Source: Psychrobacter phenylpyruvicus DSM 7000 = NBRC 102152 (GTDB taxonomy: Bacteria > Pseudomonadota > Gammaproteobacteria > Pseudomonadales > Moraxellaceae). Taken from it: a stretch of DNA of 64,000 bases. Made by a program: the position numbers and the translations under genes. Positions 54,369 to 63,591 of this stretch are shown one piece after another. The first letter of the stretch is position 1, and every line of letters starts with the position of its first letter. Below the pieces are notes generated by a model. The model was not told the DNA's origin, searched no databases, and saw only the letters and a program-made list of their open reading frames with translations. The stretch lies in contig NZ_JMKP01000006.1 in the NCBI RefSeq assembly GCF_000685805.1, positions 1 to 64,000 on the forward strand, read 5' to 3'.

Positions 54369-55949
54369 ATGAATAGTGCTTCACAGACAGACAATCCTCG
54401 TATCCCTGAAGTGAACGCTGTAATACAAGATTCGGCAGAAGATGCCTTGGTGTTCCCTACTACTTCTACTTTGAGCCAAAAGTTAACCAAAATCCAGCAA
54501 GCGCTGAGAGCCGTCAGTGCAGGTTCAGTGCTGGCAATCAGTAGCTTAGGGCTAGGAGCAGCAGGTACAGCGTTAACCACAGGTGCTCTAGTAGCGACAG
54601 CAGCGACCCCTACAGTGGCTCAAGCGGCTTTGGTTGCCTCTGACTTCTCAGAACTGGTAGAGCAAGTTAGCCCAGGTGTGGCCAGAGTTAACGTGGTCAC
54701 TAAGGTGAGTGAAGAGGAGTTGGCTAAGGCGCAAACCGTTGAATTATTGCGTCAGTTCTTTGGCGATAGAATTCGCATTCCAGGGGCACAACCCCCAGCC
54801 ATTGAGTACAATTATGGTACCGGATTCTTCGTCAGTACCGATGGCTATATGTTAACCAACCATCATGTGATTGCCGGAGCGGATAAAATTACCGTTACCC
54901 TAAATGACCGTACTGAATTAGATGCCAAATTAGTAGGTAGTGATGAGCGCTCCGACGTAGCAGTGCTCAAAGTACAGGGTTCGCCTGGTAAGTCATATCC
55001 CGCCCTGCCCACAGGAGACTCAAATGCGGTAAGAGTCGGTGAGCCGGTATTGGCTATTGGCTCTCCTTTCGGCTTTGACTACTCAGCTTCTGCCGGTATT
55101 GTCAGTGCCAAATCTCGTAACTTCTCTCGTGATATCAGCGTGCCTTTTATTCAGTCAGACGTGGCGCTAAACCCCGGTAACTCTGGTGGTCCTTTATTTA
55201 ACCGCAATGGGCAAGTAATTGGTATTAACTCACGTATCTTTAGTGGTACCGGCGGTTATATGGGGCTGTCTTTCTCAATTCCCATTAACGAAGCTTTAGA
55301 TATCTATCAGCAGCTAAAACAAAACGGGGTGGTAACGCGTGCTTACATGGGTATCTTCCCGCAGGATATTGATCGTAACTTAGCGGAAGCCTATGGCTTA
55401 AGCAAGCCGCAAGGTGCTTTACTTATTAAAGTAACGCCAGACTCTCCTGCAGAAGCGGCAGGACTGAAAGCTGGTGATATTATCACTCAATATAACAATA
55501 AGATGATTTTAGAATCGTCAGATTTATTAAATATCATTAACCGCAGTAAGCCAGGCGATGTCTTCAATGCCGTGGTGTTACGTCAAGGCAAGCAGATAAA
55601 TGTTAGAGGTAAACTATCAGTAGCCCCTGACGAGGTTTCCCCTGATGCTGTGGTCACCAAAGCCAATAATAGTCAGATTCGCCTAGGGTTACGTATTCAG
55701 GCCTTACCGCGTGAGAGTTTGGCTAAGCTAGGCGGAGAAGGGGTGTTGATCACAGAAGTTGACCCCACTGGGCTTGCTGCTCGTGCTGGACTAAGACCAG
55801 GGGATGTGATTACCAACTTGCACCAGAAGTCGATTAGCAGTATCGAGGACTTCCAACGAGCACTGCGTCAGCTTCCAGAAGAGGGCGTAGTAACTATTGA
55901 GGTTATCCGCCAAGGTATCCCAGCTATTATTGGTCTGCGTTTGGACTAA
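54369..55949 (+). CDS. Do-like (DegP/MucD) periplasmic serine protease
   Basis: The 526-residue protein has a long N-terminus with a hydrophobic export segment (about 50-86, ending TVAQAA), then a trypsin-like domain. The triad is His166 (TNHHVIAG), Asp196 (SDVAVL) and Ser272 (GNSGGP). Two PDZ domains follow (about 300-390 and 430-520). It degrades or refolds damaged envelope proteins. The 50-residue polar stretch before the export segment is unusual. Confidence 0.93.
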   Translation: MNSASQTDNPRIPEVNAVIQDSAEDALVFPTTSTLSQKLTKIQQALRAVSAGSVLAISSLGLGAAGTALTTGALVATAATPTVAQAALVASDFSELVEQVSPGVARVNVVTKVSEEELAKAQTVELLRQFFGDRIRIPGAQPPAIEYNYGTGFFVSTDGYMLTNHHVIAGADKITVTLNDRTELDAKLVGSDERSDVAVLKVQGSPGKSYPALPTGDSNAVRVGEPVLAIGSPFGFDYSASAGIVSAKSRNFSRDISVPFIQSDVALNPGNSGGPLFNRNGQVIGINSRIFSGTGGYMGLSFSIPINEALDIYQQLKQNGVVTRAYMGIFPQDIDRNLAEAYGLSKPQGALLIKVTPDSPAEAAGLKAGDIITQYNNKMILESSDLLNIINRSKPGDVFNAVVLRQGKQINVRGKLSVAPDEVSPDAVVTKANNSQIRLGLRIQALPRESLAKLGGEGVLITEVDPTGLAARAGLRPGDVITNLHQKSISSIEDFQRALRQLPEEGVVTIEVIRQGIPAIIGLRLD

Positions 55950-55989
55950 GAATGAACTATTAATTTTTAACTTTCTATTTTAAAAAGCA

Positions 55990-56026
55990 AAAAGCGACGC
56001 TACTCTTTTGAGTGCGTCGCTTTTTT
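55990..56026 (+). terminator. Terminator after the Do-like protease gene
   Basis: The hairpin AAAGCGACGC / GCGTCGCTTTTTT lies 40 bp past the stop. Confidence 0.85.
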
Positions 56027-56131
56027 GTTATCGATTTTTATTGATACAGATTAAGTCGATTTCTATTGATACAGAGTAAAGAGATAAGAGGAATAGAATA
56101 AAAAAGACAACAGGATAAATAAAATAGACAT

Positions 56132-56164
56132 AAAAAAACCTCCAATCGCTCTGATTGGAGGTTT
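56132..56164 (-). terminator. Terminator of the tRNA transcript
   Basis: On the minus strand AAACCTCCAATC / GATTGGAGGTTTTTTT forms a hairpin with a T run about 50 bp after tRNA-Glu. Confidence 0.85.
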
Positions 56165-56212
56165 AGTGCTTATCTCTTAGTAAATATAATGCTAAGGATA
56201 AGCTCGAATAGG

Positions 56213-56288
56213 TGGTATCCCGTAGGGGATTCGAACCCCTGTTACCGCCGTGAAAGGGCGGGGTCCTAGGCCTCTAGACGAACGGGAC
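56213..56288 (-). tRNA. tRNA-Glu (anticodon TTC)
   Basis: A 76-nt cloverleaf including encoded CCA. The acceptor GTCCCGT pairs with ACGGGAT, the anticodon stem CCGCC/GGCGG encloses CTTTCAC, and the T arm is AGGGGTTCGAATCCCCT. Confidence 0.97.
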
Positions 56289-56420
56289 ACAAAATCATGT
56301 AAACATGAAATAGTTTTACAACGTAAGGTGCTATAAAAATAGCTTTGCCTAGGTGCTTACGTTGGTGCCGCTGATAGTCATTATATACAAAATATTCTGA
56401 GTATCAACTAATCTTAAATG

Positions 56421-56496
56421 TGGTGGAGCTAAACGGAGTCGAACCGTTGACCCCTTGCATGCCATGCAAGTGCTCTACCAACTGAGCTATAGCCCC
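56421..56496 (-). tRNA. tRNA-Ala (anticodon GGC)
   Basis: A 76-nt cloverleaf including encoded CCA. The acceptor GGGGCTA pairs with TAGCTCC, the anticodon stem CTTGC/GCAAG encloses ATGGCAT, and the T arm is ACGGTTCGACTCCGT. It lies upstream of tRNA-Glu in one transcript. Confidence 0.97.
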
Positions 56497-56513
56497 TCTC
56501 TAAGAGTGGGCGT

Positions 56514-56542
56514 ATTATAGGCGGGTAATGGAAAGTTGTCAA
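56514..56542 (-). promoter_or_regulatory. Consensus sigma-70 promoter for the tRNA genes
   Basis: On the minus strand TTGACA (56542-56537) and TATAAT (56519-56514) are separated by exactly 17 bases. They lie 17 bases before the tRNA-Ala 5' end. Both boxes are perfect consensus. Confidence 0.93.
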
Positions 56543-56927
56543 CACTTTTTTTTAACTATTTTAAAAATATTTCAAAAAAGAGGCTTTTTAGAGCAAAAAC
56601 AACGTTTATACCGACCATCCCATAAGATGTGGCGGGCATTATAGGTCAAAATTATGGTTCTGAAAAGCCCAATTATCAAAAATAATGCTTTTTTTTCAAT
56701 TTTTTTTGAAATTCACGAAAATTCGCCACTTTTTAGCTTTTAATAAACTGAGGTCGTAAAAATTTCATTGTTTTAAATAAACTAAGATCAAATAGTGATT
56801 AATAAAAAACCATTAATAAAAGAATAAAAAAGCTGGCCAAATTAACTTTGACCAGCTTTGTATTAAGTTCAGGCTTAGATTGGGTAGGGTAAACCTCAAC
56901 TATCTATTGCGCCTATGAAGCTATCTA
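56543..56927. other. AT-rich intergenic region between the tRNAs and the pirin gene
   Basis: About 385 bp of very AT-rich sequence with no gene. A hairpin at 56826-56859 serves as the pirin terminator. Confidence 0.5.
56826..56859 (-). terminator. Terminator after the pirin gene
   Basis: On the minus strand AAAGCTGGTCAA / TTGGCCAGCTTTTTT pairs, with a T run. Confidence 0.75.
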
Positions 56928-57812
56928 TTACGCTCCTTCACCAAAGCGGCCTTGTTGATAGTCATTTACTGCTTGGATAATCTCCTGCTGACTGTTCATC
57001 ACAAAGGGGCCATATTGCACGATAGGCTCATTTAGGGGGCGACCAGTGACCAAGATAACTTTAGTATCTTCGCTACCAGCCTCAATGGTGATGCCGTCCG
57101 CATTTGGGTCATTTTTTAGGATGGCCATGTTTTTAACCGGTACTTGCTTGCCCTCAATGCTAGCACTGCCACGGTACACAAACACAAAGGCGTTGTGACT
57201 TGCTGGAATATTATGGCTAAAGCTGGCGTCTGCTGGCAGATGAATGTCTAGATAGGTAGGCTCAGTCACTTCTCGAGTTACCGCCCCTTGTATGCCATTT
57301 GACTCACCGGCGATTACCGTTACTTCAGTACCATTTTCGGTCACAAACTTTGGCAAGTCAGCATTTTGGAAGTCTTGGTACCAAGGCTCATTCATTTTGT
57401 CTTTGGCCGGTAAGTTTAACCAAAGCTGGAAGCCTTCCATTTCGCCATCCTCTTGCTCAGGGATTTCCGAATGAATAACCCCGCTAGCAGCCGTCATCCA
57501 CTGTACACCACCGTTTTGCAGTAACCCTTCATTGCCAGCACTGTCTTTATGACGCATACGGCCAGTAATCATGTAGGTTACGGTTTCAAAGCCACGATGG
57601 GGGTGGTTTGGGAAGCCGGCGATATAATCATCTGGATTATCGCTTTTAAAGTTATCTAGCATCAAGTAAGGGTCAAGACGCTGCTGTAATTGATGAGTAA
57701 GCACTCGAGTTAATTTAACGCCCGCCCCATCTTGGGTGTCTATACCAGCATAAAGCTGTTCTACTTGGCGAGGTTGAGTAAGAATTACATCATTTTTTAT
57801 AGAGTTAGCCAT
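56928..57812 (-). CDS. Pirin-family cupin protein
   Basis: The 294-residue protein has two cupin folds with PYLMLDNFKSDNPDDYIAGFPNHPHRGFETVTYM, GLLQNGGVQWMTAASGVIHSEIP and a late NEPIVQYGPFVMN. The metal ligands His, His, Glu and His of pirins are present. Some pirins are quercetinases or redox sensors; the role here is unknown. ATG 57812 is chosen because GAGGAG lies seven bases upstream; an ATG at 57845 has no such site. Confidence 0.92.
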   Translation of the reverse strand: MANSIKNDVILTQPRQVEQLYAGIDTQDGAGVKLTRVLTHQLQQRLDPYLMLDNFKSDNPDDYIAGFPNHPHRGFETVTYMITGRMRHKDSAGNEGLLQNGGVQWMTAASGVIHSEIPEQEDGEMEGFQLWLNLPAKDKMNEPWYQDFQNADLPKFVTENGTEVTVIAGESNGIQGAVTREVTEPTYLDIHLPADASFSHNIPASHNAFVFVYRGSASIEGKQVPVKNMAILKNDPNADGITIEAGSEDTKVILVTGRPLNEPIVQYGPFVMNSQQEIIQAVNDYQQGRFGEGA

Positions 57813-58227
57813 TGTTTTTCTCCTCATATCTGATATGCCTTGCATTTTAGGTCTTATACTATGATGACTTAGACTATGTTGTCTCGTGCTATAAAAATCA
57901 AGGCTTGGCAGTATGCTATGGTTCTTAACTGCCTACTGATTATTATTAATTTATCATAACCTTATATGTTTTTAAATTAAGTATAGTTAATCAATAGGTT
58001 TCCTTTCTTAAATTACAACGGCTTGCTTAAATAGCTGTATTTTTTAGTAATTAATACGCCTTAATTCACTATTAAAGTTTAGTCATTAAATATGCTAAGC
58101 TTACTGATATGGCAAGATGCCTATCGATAGTGAATCAATATTCAAGCAGTGCAGTGTAGTATAGTATTAATAATACTTAGGCACGCCTTAAGTAACTGTG
58201 AGGGATAACTAAATAAGGAGAGCTATC
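57813..58227. other. Divergent intergenic region, pirin / amphi-Trp gene
   Basis: About 415 bp, AT-rich, with no supported gene. AAGGAG lies nine bases before the amphi-Trp ATG. Confidence 0.5.
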
Positions 58228-58506
58228 ATGAGTAGAGAGAAAACATTATTTAAGAGTAAAGAGCGTAAGAGTAAGCACGAGATAGTAGCTTTTTTACGTC
58301 AACTCGCTGATAAGATTGATGAAGGTAGCGTGGTTCTGAGCAAAGGCAGTGAGGAGTTGGCGCTGCAATTGCCAGAGAATATAACGCTAGAAGTCAAAGC
58401 AGAAGATGAGATGAAGCGTAAAAGAGGCACTCAGCACAGTCTTGAAGTGGAGCTAAAGTGGTTTGATGATGACAATCACAAGGCATCAGGCTTGGTGTTA
58501 AAGTAG
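58228..58506 (+). CDS. Amphi-Trp domain protein
   Basis: The 92-residue protein matches the small amphi-Trp family: FKSKERKSKHEIVAFLRQLADKI, then EGSVVLSKGSEELALQLPENITLEVKAEDE and LEVELKW. Function is unknown. Its codon use looks like that of neighbours. Confidence 0.85.
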   Translation: MSREKTLFKSKERKSKHEIVAFLRQLADKIDEGSVVLSKGSEELALQLPENITLEVKAEDEMKRKRGTQHSLEVELKWFDDDNHKASGLVLK

Positions 58507-58567
58507 CCAGTAGTTCAGTTGAGAATTTGACGACTAGAGCCGTCGTGCGCTAGTCGTTATTCCGCTA

Positions 58568-59143
58568 TTGATTGTTGCAAGCTTACTGCTGAAACCGACA
58601 GCGCTTGTTTTGAAAGACAGTTTTAAAGTACCGTTTTGGAATACCGTTTTGAAATATATAGCCCATTATCCTGCTCATATCCAAGATCAAGTTAAATCCC
58701 TCATCGAGCAGGATAAATTGGGCTTGTATTTACAACAAAAATACCCTGATGGGCATCACGTCCAAAGCGATAAAGCCTTGTATCAATATGTGACCGAGGT
58801 AAAAAACCAATACATGAAAAATGTGGGTACCTTATCGCAGGTCAGTTATAACAGTAAACTTAAAGTATTAAAGCAGGCTCTAGGCATACACACCCACCAG
58901 TCTCGGGTGCAGGGTAGTAAGCTTAAATCACATAACAGTATTACGGTTGCCAGTGTGTTCAAAGAAGCACCGCTTGAATTTTTGCGAATGATAGTGGTGC
59001 ATGAGCTGGCTCATTTTAAAGTCAGTGAACACAACAAAGCCTTTTATCAGTTGTGTTGTCACATGCAGCCTGATTATCATCAGGTTGAGCTGGATACTAG
59101 ACTGTGGTTGCTGTGGCGTGACTTACAAAAGACTGAGAAATAA
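58568..59143 (+). CDS. YgjP-like zinc metallopeptidase
   Basis: The 191-residue protein has the zinc motif H-E-L-A-H at 145-149 with a third His at 155 (FKVSEHNKAFY), typical of the YgjP/WLM family. The only start near the N-terminus is TTG 58568, without a clear ribosome site, so the exact start is uncertain. It follows the amphi-Trp gene by 60 bp. Confidence 0.82.
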   Translation: MIVASLLLKPTALVLKDSFKVPFWNTVLKYIAHYPAHIQDQVKSLIEQDKLGLYLQQKYPDGHHVQSDKALYQYVTEVKNQYMKNVGTLSQVSYNSKLKVLKQALGIHTHQSRVQGSKLKSHNSITVASVFKEAPLEFLRMIVVHELAHFKVSEHNKAFYQLCCHMQPDYHQVELDTRLWLLWRDLQKTEK

Positions 59144-59154
59144 AAAATTAATAG

Positions 59155-59190
59155 TAAAAAAGGGCTGACAATAACTGACAGCCCTTTTTT
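59155..59190. terminator. Terminator between YgjP-like and DsrE-like genes
   Basis: The hairpin AAAAAAGGGCTG / CAGCCCTTTTTT lies between convergent genes. Confidence 0.87.
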
Positions 59191-59221
59191 AATTTTCTAA
59201 TTTAGAAACTTACGTATGTTA

Positions 59222-59596
59222 TTAGCTCAGTTGTAGCGAGCCTGTGGCACCCATCATTAAATCAACGACATCACCGCCATCTATAACTTCAAAACGTGGA
59301 TCAATCTCTGATTCTTTAATGCCGTTATGCTCCATACAAGCGCCACATACCAAGACATTTCCACCTTGTTCAATAAATTTTTCTAGTAAATCTTTTGCAG
59401 GTTTAAAAGGGGCACCAATATCTATCTTGTCTAGTGCATTAGGCTTGGCAAGTTTAACGGCATCTATAAATAAGATAACGCTTGCTGAATGGCCTTTCTC
59501 TAATGCTTTAACGGCCATAGTTAAGCCGACGGTAATTTTACTTGGGTTGCTGGTATCATCAAATAAAGCAGTTACAAAATCAGTTGTGTTGGGCAT
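59222..59596 (-). CDS. DsrE-family protein
   Basis: The 124-residue protein has the DsrE/DsrF-like fold pattern: KITVGLTMAVKALEKGHSASVILFIDAV and EQGGNVLVCGACMEHNGI, where Cys residues may bind sulfur. Members move sulfane sulfur or have unknown roles. AAGGAAC lies before the ATG. Confidence 0.85.
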   Translation of the reverse strand: MPNTTDFVTALFDDTSNPSKITVGLTMAVKALEKGHSASVILFIDAVKLAKPNALDKIDIGAPFKPAKDLLEKFIEQGGNVLVCGACMEHNGIKESEIDPRFEVIDGGDVVDLMMGATGSLQLS

Positions 59597-59921
59597 GATA
59601 TGTTCCTTGTTTTTGGAGGTGTTGTAATAAGTGGATTGGATTTCTTGTTATAAGATAAGGGGAGTGGGTATCTAGTTACCTAATTACCTAATCTCTGGTT
59701 ATTAGAATAACAATTGTTATATATTTTTATATAATGTTTTGTCGTAAGCCTGTTATAGGTAAGTAAGCTAAGATTTCTAGAGATTTAAAAGAGGGTAGGG
59801 TATAAGCTTTATTTTTGAATAGGCATAAAAAAGCTGAGTAAGAACTCAGCTTTTGGGGTTGGAGAAATTATTAGTTATGGCTAAATCTTCTCAGCTTGAT
59901 TAAAAGCAATAGCCATGCTGC
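59597..59921. other. Intergenic region, DsrE-like gene / phoX
   Basis: About 325 bp with no gene. A hairpin at 59827-59854 ends the phoX transcript. Confidence 0.5.
59827..59854 (-). terminator. Terminator after phoX
   Basis: On the minus strand AAAAGCTGAGTT / ACTCAGCTTTTTT forms a hairpin with a T run. Confidence 0.82.
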
Positions 59922-61751
59922 TTAAGCACCGATTTTACGACCATCTTTTTTGCTAATCATAATGACAGAGGAGCGAGGGGTCTGTCCTTTATGTGGGAAA
60001 GTTGAATCGTTTTTCTCCCCTGGATGCTGCACGTTAACAAACATAGTGCGCTCATTATGGGCCCAAGCTATACCCGTAATTTCGCACGAGTTTGGACCGG
60101 TTAAGAAGCGGCGGATTTCACCAGTAATAGGGTCACCACACAGCATTGAGTTGTGGCCTTGCCCTGCAAAGTCACCGTCGTTACTGTATTTACCATCGGT
60201 TTGAATCCAAATACGACCACTTGAATCAAAGCCGATACCATCTGGGCTATTAAAAGAGTTCTCAGCAGTGACATTATCACTACCAGCACGAGGGTCACCC
60301 TTAGGATAAACGTTAGGATTGCCTGCCATTACGTACATATCCCATTCGAAGGTTTCAGCCGTATGATCATCACCAGTTTCACGCCAACGGATAATATGTC
60401 CATAAATATTGTCTGAGCGTGGGTTTGCAGCGTTAGGGGCAAAGGTATCACCTCGTTTACTATTATTAGTCAGGGTACAGAATACCATGCCATTCAACGG
60501 GTTAACCGCAATCCACTCAGGTCTATCCATCTGGGTGCCACCAACAAGGTCAGCTGCTTGACGGGTGTGAATAGCAATATCCGCCTGTGACGCAAAGCCA
60601 TTCGCTTTGGTCAAACCATTTTTGCCATGCTCTAGGGCGACCCAGCGTCCTGTCCCTTTTAATGGCTCCTTGCCACCATCAAAGATAGCGACATACAAAG
60701 TACCTTCGTCTAACAGGTCTTTGTTATGAGCGATATCTCCTTTTTTGTAGGCATTTTTACTGACGAATTTGTAGATGCGTTCGCCGCGCTCATCGTCGCC
60801 CATATAAGCAACTACTTTGCCGTTTTTAGCCACTTGTAGTGCCACGTTCTCGTGTTTGAAGCGACCTAGGGCAGTACGTTTAACTGGTGTACTCTTTGGA
60901 TTTAAAGGATCGATTTCGACAACCCAACCAAAGCGGTTAATTTCATTTGGGTTTTTGCTTAAGTCAAAGCGATCATCAAACTTCTCCCAACCATAGCTAG
61001 ACTCCGCTTCTACCCCATAGCGTTTCATATCTTTATTAATCGCTGCTGCATTTGAGGCCCCGAACATATCATCAAAGTTCTCTTCGCAGGTGACATAAGT
61101 ATTCCAAGGGGTCTTACCACTAGAGCAGTTACCAAATGTACCCAGAACATGCTTGCCATGCGGATCAGCCTTTGTTTTTAGTAAATCATGTCCTTTGGCA
61201 GGACCAGACACCAACATTGGCGTATGGGCGGTAACACGGCGGTTAAATGGCGAATTAACATCAAAGCGCATTTTGTTAGTACCATCAGCCTTTAAGCCTA
61301 GTAGACTAAGTCCCACCACATTTTGGCTTTTTAGTACTTCGTCAGCCGTTCTTGGCATGTCCTCTTTATGTGGAAAAAGGGTATTGTGGTTTGGATATTC
61401 GTTATTAACGGCTAATACACCACCGGCACGGTTAATTTCAAAAAACTCCATACCATCGTTGTTTTCACCAAACATCTTGGCATAATCTGCGCCTTTATTA
61501 CTACGGTCGTCTTTAAAACTTGGGGCGTCTGGGAAGAGCTTGTCACCAAACGAAATCAACACCTCAGCATTATAACCCTCAGCGATGCGTACTGAATCGG
61601 TAGTGGCTGCTGGCAAAGCCTTAAAATTTAGCAGCTTTGATTTGCCAGCTGCTTTAGCAAACACTGATGGACTGTAACCACCTAAAAATGCAGCACCTGA
61701 AAGGATACTACCTGTCTTCAAAAAACCACGGCGAGATAAGCTAATAGTCAT
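59922..61751 (-). CDS. phoX: PhoX-family alkaline phosphatase, Tat-exported
   Basis: The 609-residue protein has a twin-arginine signal (LSRRGFLKTGS, Arg7-Arg8) and an Ala/Gly-rich h-region. The PhoX/DUF839 body includes NNEYPNHNTLFP, TFGNCSSGKTPWNTYVTCEENFDDMFG, GRFKHENVALQV, YMGDDERGERIYKFV and NSFNSPDGIGFDSSGRIWIQTD. PhoX enzymes are Ca/Fe-dependent periplasmic phosphatases. No Pho box was found by eye. Confidence 0.9.
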   Translation of the reverse strand: MTISLSRRGFLKTGSILSGAAFLGGYSPSVFAKAAGKSKLLNFKALPAATTDSVRIAEGYNAEVLISFGDKLFPDAPSFKDDRSNKGADYAKMFGENNDGMEFFEINRAGGVLAVNNEYPNHNTLFPHKEDMPRTADEVLKSQNVVGLSLLGLKADGTNKMRFDVNSPFNRRVTAHTPMLVSGPAKGHDLLKTKADPHGKHVLGTFGNCSSGKTPWNTYVTCEENFDDMFGASNAAAINKDMKRYGVEAESSYGWEKFDDRFDLSKNPNEINRFGWVVEIDPLNPKSTPVKRTALGRFKHENVALQVAKNGKVVAYMGDDERGERIYKFVSKNAYKKGDIAHNKDLLDEGTLYVAIFDGGKEPLKGTGRWVALEHGKNGLTKANGFASQADIAIHTRQAADLVGGTQMDRPEWIAVNPLNGMVFCTLTNNSKRGDTFAPNAANPRSDNIYGHIIRWRETGDDHTAETFEWDMYVMAGNPNVYPKGDPRAGSDNVTAENSFNSPDGIGFDSSGRIWIQTDGKYSNDGDFAGQGHNSMLCGDPITGEIRRFLTGPNSCEITGIAWAHNERTMFVNVQHPGEKNDSTFPHKGQTPRSSVIMISKKDGRKIGA

Positions 61752-62070
61752 TTTTGAACCTATAAATAAATAGATGTTTAGGGTTGGTGTAAGTAATACA
61801 TAGAGTGGGTTATAGGACAGGTACTATAGCCATTGAATATTGCAATAATATGTCATTGTTAGTTGGGCGAGCTTGGTAGGCAGCCTTTTACTGTAAAGGG
61901 ATAGCCAGTATTGTGATAATAGGCAGTAGCGGTAAATGCTGAAAGCTGAAAATTGAAAACAAAAAAACGCAAGCTCCGCTTTTGCAAAACTTGCGTTTTA
62001 TATTTCTAACTTAATTACTAAATTGATTTAAAGCGGAAAAGCTATTCTAAGAAAAAGCTACTCCACAAAA
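61752..62070. other. Intergenic region, phoX / gltX
   Basis: About 320 bp with no gene. A hairpin at 61961-62000 ends gltX. Confidence 0.5.
61961..62000 (-). terminator. Terminator after gltX
   Basis: On the minus strand AAAACGCAAGTTTTGCAAAA / CTTGCGTTTTTTT pairs, with a T run. Confidence 0.8.
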
Positions 62071-63591
62071 CTATTCAGCTTCTACCAAAAAGTCTGGCAT
62101 ATCGGCAGCGGTTTTCTCAATTTTCTTCAGCTTTTTCTTACCCAGTCCGCCCAACACTTCTACCGCATGGCGCAGGCGAGCCATGGTCATGTCAGCACCG
62201 ATGATGTACATAGAGTTCATCACAGGCGTAGAAGAGGTACTACCGGCAATAGCAACGAAGAAAGGTGCCATCATGTCACGCAGTTTGATGTCCATGGCTG
62301 CGCTTAAGCCTTTTAAGGTCTTAAAGATGTTGTCTTCGGTCCATTCTGGAAGGGTTTCTAGTTTCCAAGTGGCTATTTGCAAGATTTCCATGATTTGTTC
62401 CGCGCTTAGTGACTTATGCTCGAAGTCTTCAGCCTTAATGTCTGGCAAGTTTTGGAAGTAGAAGCCGCCCCAATTAACCGCGTCTGACAATAGATGGATA
62501 CGAGGCTGAATGGCCGCTGCAATAGCGGTTAGCTTATCTGAGTCGTTGGCCCAAGCTAAGATTCTATCTTTTAGTTGTTCTGGTGATAATTGACGTAAAT
62601 ACTCAGCGTTTAACCAATGTAGTTTTTCGATATCGAAAATCGGGCCACCTAGTGATACACGAGTGATATCAAAGCTCTTAATCATCTCATCAAGCGTGAA
62701 CTGTTCTTCTTCATTTGGCATTGAGTAGCCCATACGACCCAAATAGTTCAATAATGCTTCTGGCAATACGCCGGCATCACGATAATAGGTGATAGAGGTT
62801 GGGTTTTTACGTTTTGATAGCTTTGATTTGTCTGGGTTACGTAGTAGTGGCATGTGGCACAGTACCGGCATTTCCCAACCAAAATAATCGTATAATAGTT
62901 TGTGCTTAGGCGCTGAGCTAATCCACTCTTCACCACGGATCACGTGGGTGATTTGCATTAAGTGGTCATCCACCACGTTGGCTAAGTGATAGGTAGGTAG
63001 GCCGTCGGTTTTTAGCAGCACTTGCATATCGACCTGTTCCCAAGGGATTTCAATCTCGCCACGCAGCATATCTTGAATCTTACAAGTACCCTCGGTAGGC
63101 ACTTTCATACGGACAACGAAAGGCTTGCCCTCAGCGGCCAATTTATCAGATTCTTCGCGAGATAGATTGGCATAGCGGCCGTCATAATGTGGGTTTTCGC
63201 CGCGTGCGATTTGCTCTTTACGCATCTCATCTAGCTCCTCGCTAGTAGCGAAACAGCGGAACGCATGGCCTTTGTCTAATAACTCTTGGGCGTGCTTTTT
63301 ATAAATGTCGCTACGCTCACTTTGACGGTAAGGGGCGTGTGGACCTCCCACATCAGGACCTTCTGCCCAGTCAAGACCGACCCAGCGTAGGGCATCCAAG
63401 ATCATCTTTTCTGATTGCTCGGTAGAGCGGGTTTGGTCAGTGTCTTCGATACGCAGGATGAACTCACCGCCGTTGGCTTTAGCAAAAGCTAAGTTGAATA
63501 GGGCGATATAGGCAGTACCAACGTGTGGAAAGCCGGTTGGAGAAGGGGCAATACGGGTACGAACAGGACGATTTGCAGTAGTCTGTGTCAT
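62071..63591 (-). CDS. gltX: Glutamyl-tRNA synthetase
   Basis: GltX charges tRNA-Glu. The 506-residue class I synthetase has the HIGH-like [12 protein letters not shown] (15-26), the KLSKR motif at 257-261 (KMSKS class), and [20 protein letters not shown]-like N-terminal residues and the C-terminal helical anticodon-binding region are complete. Confidence 0.96.
   Translation of the reverse strand: MTQTTANRPVRTRIAPSPTGFPHVGTAYIALFNLAFAKANGGEFILRIEDTDQTRSTEQSEKMILDALRWVGLDWAEGPDVGGPHAPYRQSERSDIYKKHAQELLDKGHAFRCFATSEELDEMRKEQIARGENPHYDGRYANLSREESDKLAAEGKPFVVRMKVPTEGTCKIQDMLRGEIEIPWEQVDMQVLLKTDGLPTYHLANVVDDHLMQITHVIRGEEWISSAPKHKLLYDYFGWEMPVLCHMPLLRNPDKSKLSKRKNPTSITYYRDAGVLPEALLNYLGRMGYSMPNEEEQFTLDEMIKSFDITRVSLGGPIFDIEKLHWLNAEYLRQLSPEQLKDRILAWANDSDKLTAIAAAIQPRIHLLSDAVNWGGFYFQNLPDIKAEDFEHKSLSAEQIMEILQIATWKLETLPEWTEDNIFKTLKGLSAAMDIKLRDMMAPFFVAIAGSTSSTPVMNSMYIIGADMTMARLRHAVEVLGGLGKKKLKKIEKTAADMPDFLVEAE

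Noticed and set aside
56213-56496. tRNA pair as an attachment site for an island
   Set aside because: No integrase, no repeated tRNA 3' end and only ordinary genes on both sides.
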